Part shown: positions 5,099 to 5,243 of the stretch, in pieces | Position numbering within the stretch: position 1 is the stretch's first letter | Layout: each line of letters begins with the position of its first letter | NCBI GenBank assembly: GCA_017528675.1 | Contig: JAFXOO010000218.1 | Span: 1 to 5,243, forward strand | Length of the DNA: 5,243 nucleotides | Direction of reading: 5' to 3' | Origin: Oscillospiraceae bacterium | GTDB lineage: Bacteria > Bacillota > Clostridia > Oscillospirales > Ruminococcaceae | Notes under the pieces: generated by a model | What the model saw: the letters and a program-made list of their open reading frames with translations, nothing else | What the model was told of the DNA's origin: nothing | The model's database searches: none | Translations under genes and position numbers: made by a program

Positions 5099-5243
5099 TT
5101 ACCCCTCGAAACCGGTGGATGTGAGCATCAGGGAGCGCATGACGGCTGCAAACTCCTCCTTGTGCTGTGCATAGGTGTCGGTGTTGGACTTGCAGGTGAT
5201 GATAAACATGCTCTTGCCATCGGTCGCATAGCCGATCAGCGCC
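5099..5243 (-). CDS. C-terminal end of an unidentified protein
   Basis: Only the last 47 residues are in the window, ending at TAA 5101-5099. The reading frame starts off the right edge. The visible part has a beta-strand-like GYATDGKSMFIITCK followed by an amphipathic stretch, YAQHKEEFAAVMRSLML, and a short polar tail. This strand-then-helix ending with an F..VM.SL pattern resembles the C-terminus of PsbP/DcrB-like proteins often found as secreted lipoproteins in Clostridia, but with so little sequence that is only a guess. The reading frame looks real because codon use matches the neighbouring genes. It ends 18 bp before the -35 box of the rtcB operon promoter, and I see no canonical terminator after it. 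Confidence 0.6.
   Translation of the reverse strand, partial: ALIGYATDGKSMFIITCKSNTDTYAQHKEEFAAVMRSLMLTSTGFEG

Noticed and set aside
1..5243. CRISPR arrays, tRNA or rRNA genes, insertion sequences, attachment sites
   Set aside because: No regularly spaced repeats, tRNA-like cloverleaf, rRNA segment, transposase frame or paired terminal repeats were seen on either strand.

Overview
The window looks like chromosomal DNA from a moderately GC-rich member of the Bacillota, most likely class Clostridia and perhaps the Oscillospirales/Ruminococcaceae. I base this on the strong AGGAGG ribosome binding sites, near-consensus housekeeping (sigma-A type) promoters, an XRE regulator carrying a zinc ribbon, and the protein flavours. 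The exact taxon cannot be read from the sequence. Every credible gene lies on the minus strand, so transcription runs from high to low coordinates.

Layout in the direction of transcription. (1) 5243-5099: the C-terminal end of an unidentified protein, cut by the window edge. (2) 5081-5053: a consensus promoter, TTGACA-17 bp-TATAAT. (3) About 5046-4801: a leader of roughly 245 nt. It encodes a 32-residue peptide behind a strong Shine-Dalgarno sequence, followed by a textbook intrinsic terminator about 30 nt before rtcB. Codons 20-25 of the peptide gene can pair with the terminator's 5' arm, so the region looks like a ribosome-dependent transcription attenuator. (4) 4800-538: a tight run of five genes: rtcB (RNA ligase), rnz (tRNase Z), a 54-residue basic protein, a DUF4291 protein and hflX (ribosome-splitting GTPase). 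(5) 520-492: a second consensus promoter. (6) 468-1: an XRE helix-turn-helix regulator with a C-terminal zinc ribbon, cut by the window edge.

The named genes share a theme: RNA end repair (RtcB), tRNA 3' processing (RNase Z) and rescue or dissociation of stalled ribosomes (HflX). An attenuator that could respond to slowed translation, placed in front of these genes, suggests an operon induced when translation or RNA is damaged. That whole-operon reading is inference. The promoter, leader ORF, terminator and alternative pairing are directly visible. The DUF4291 protein and the small basic protein become candidate members of this response by position. The two promoters also share an ACCGGA(A)GCTT motif, which might be a common operator for the XRE regulator.
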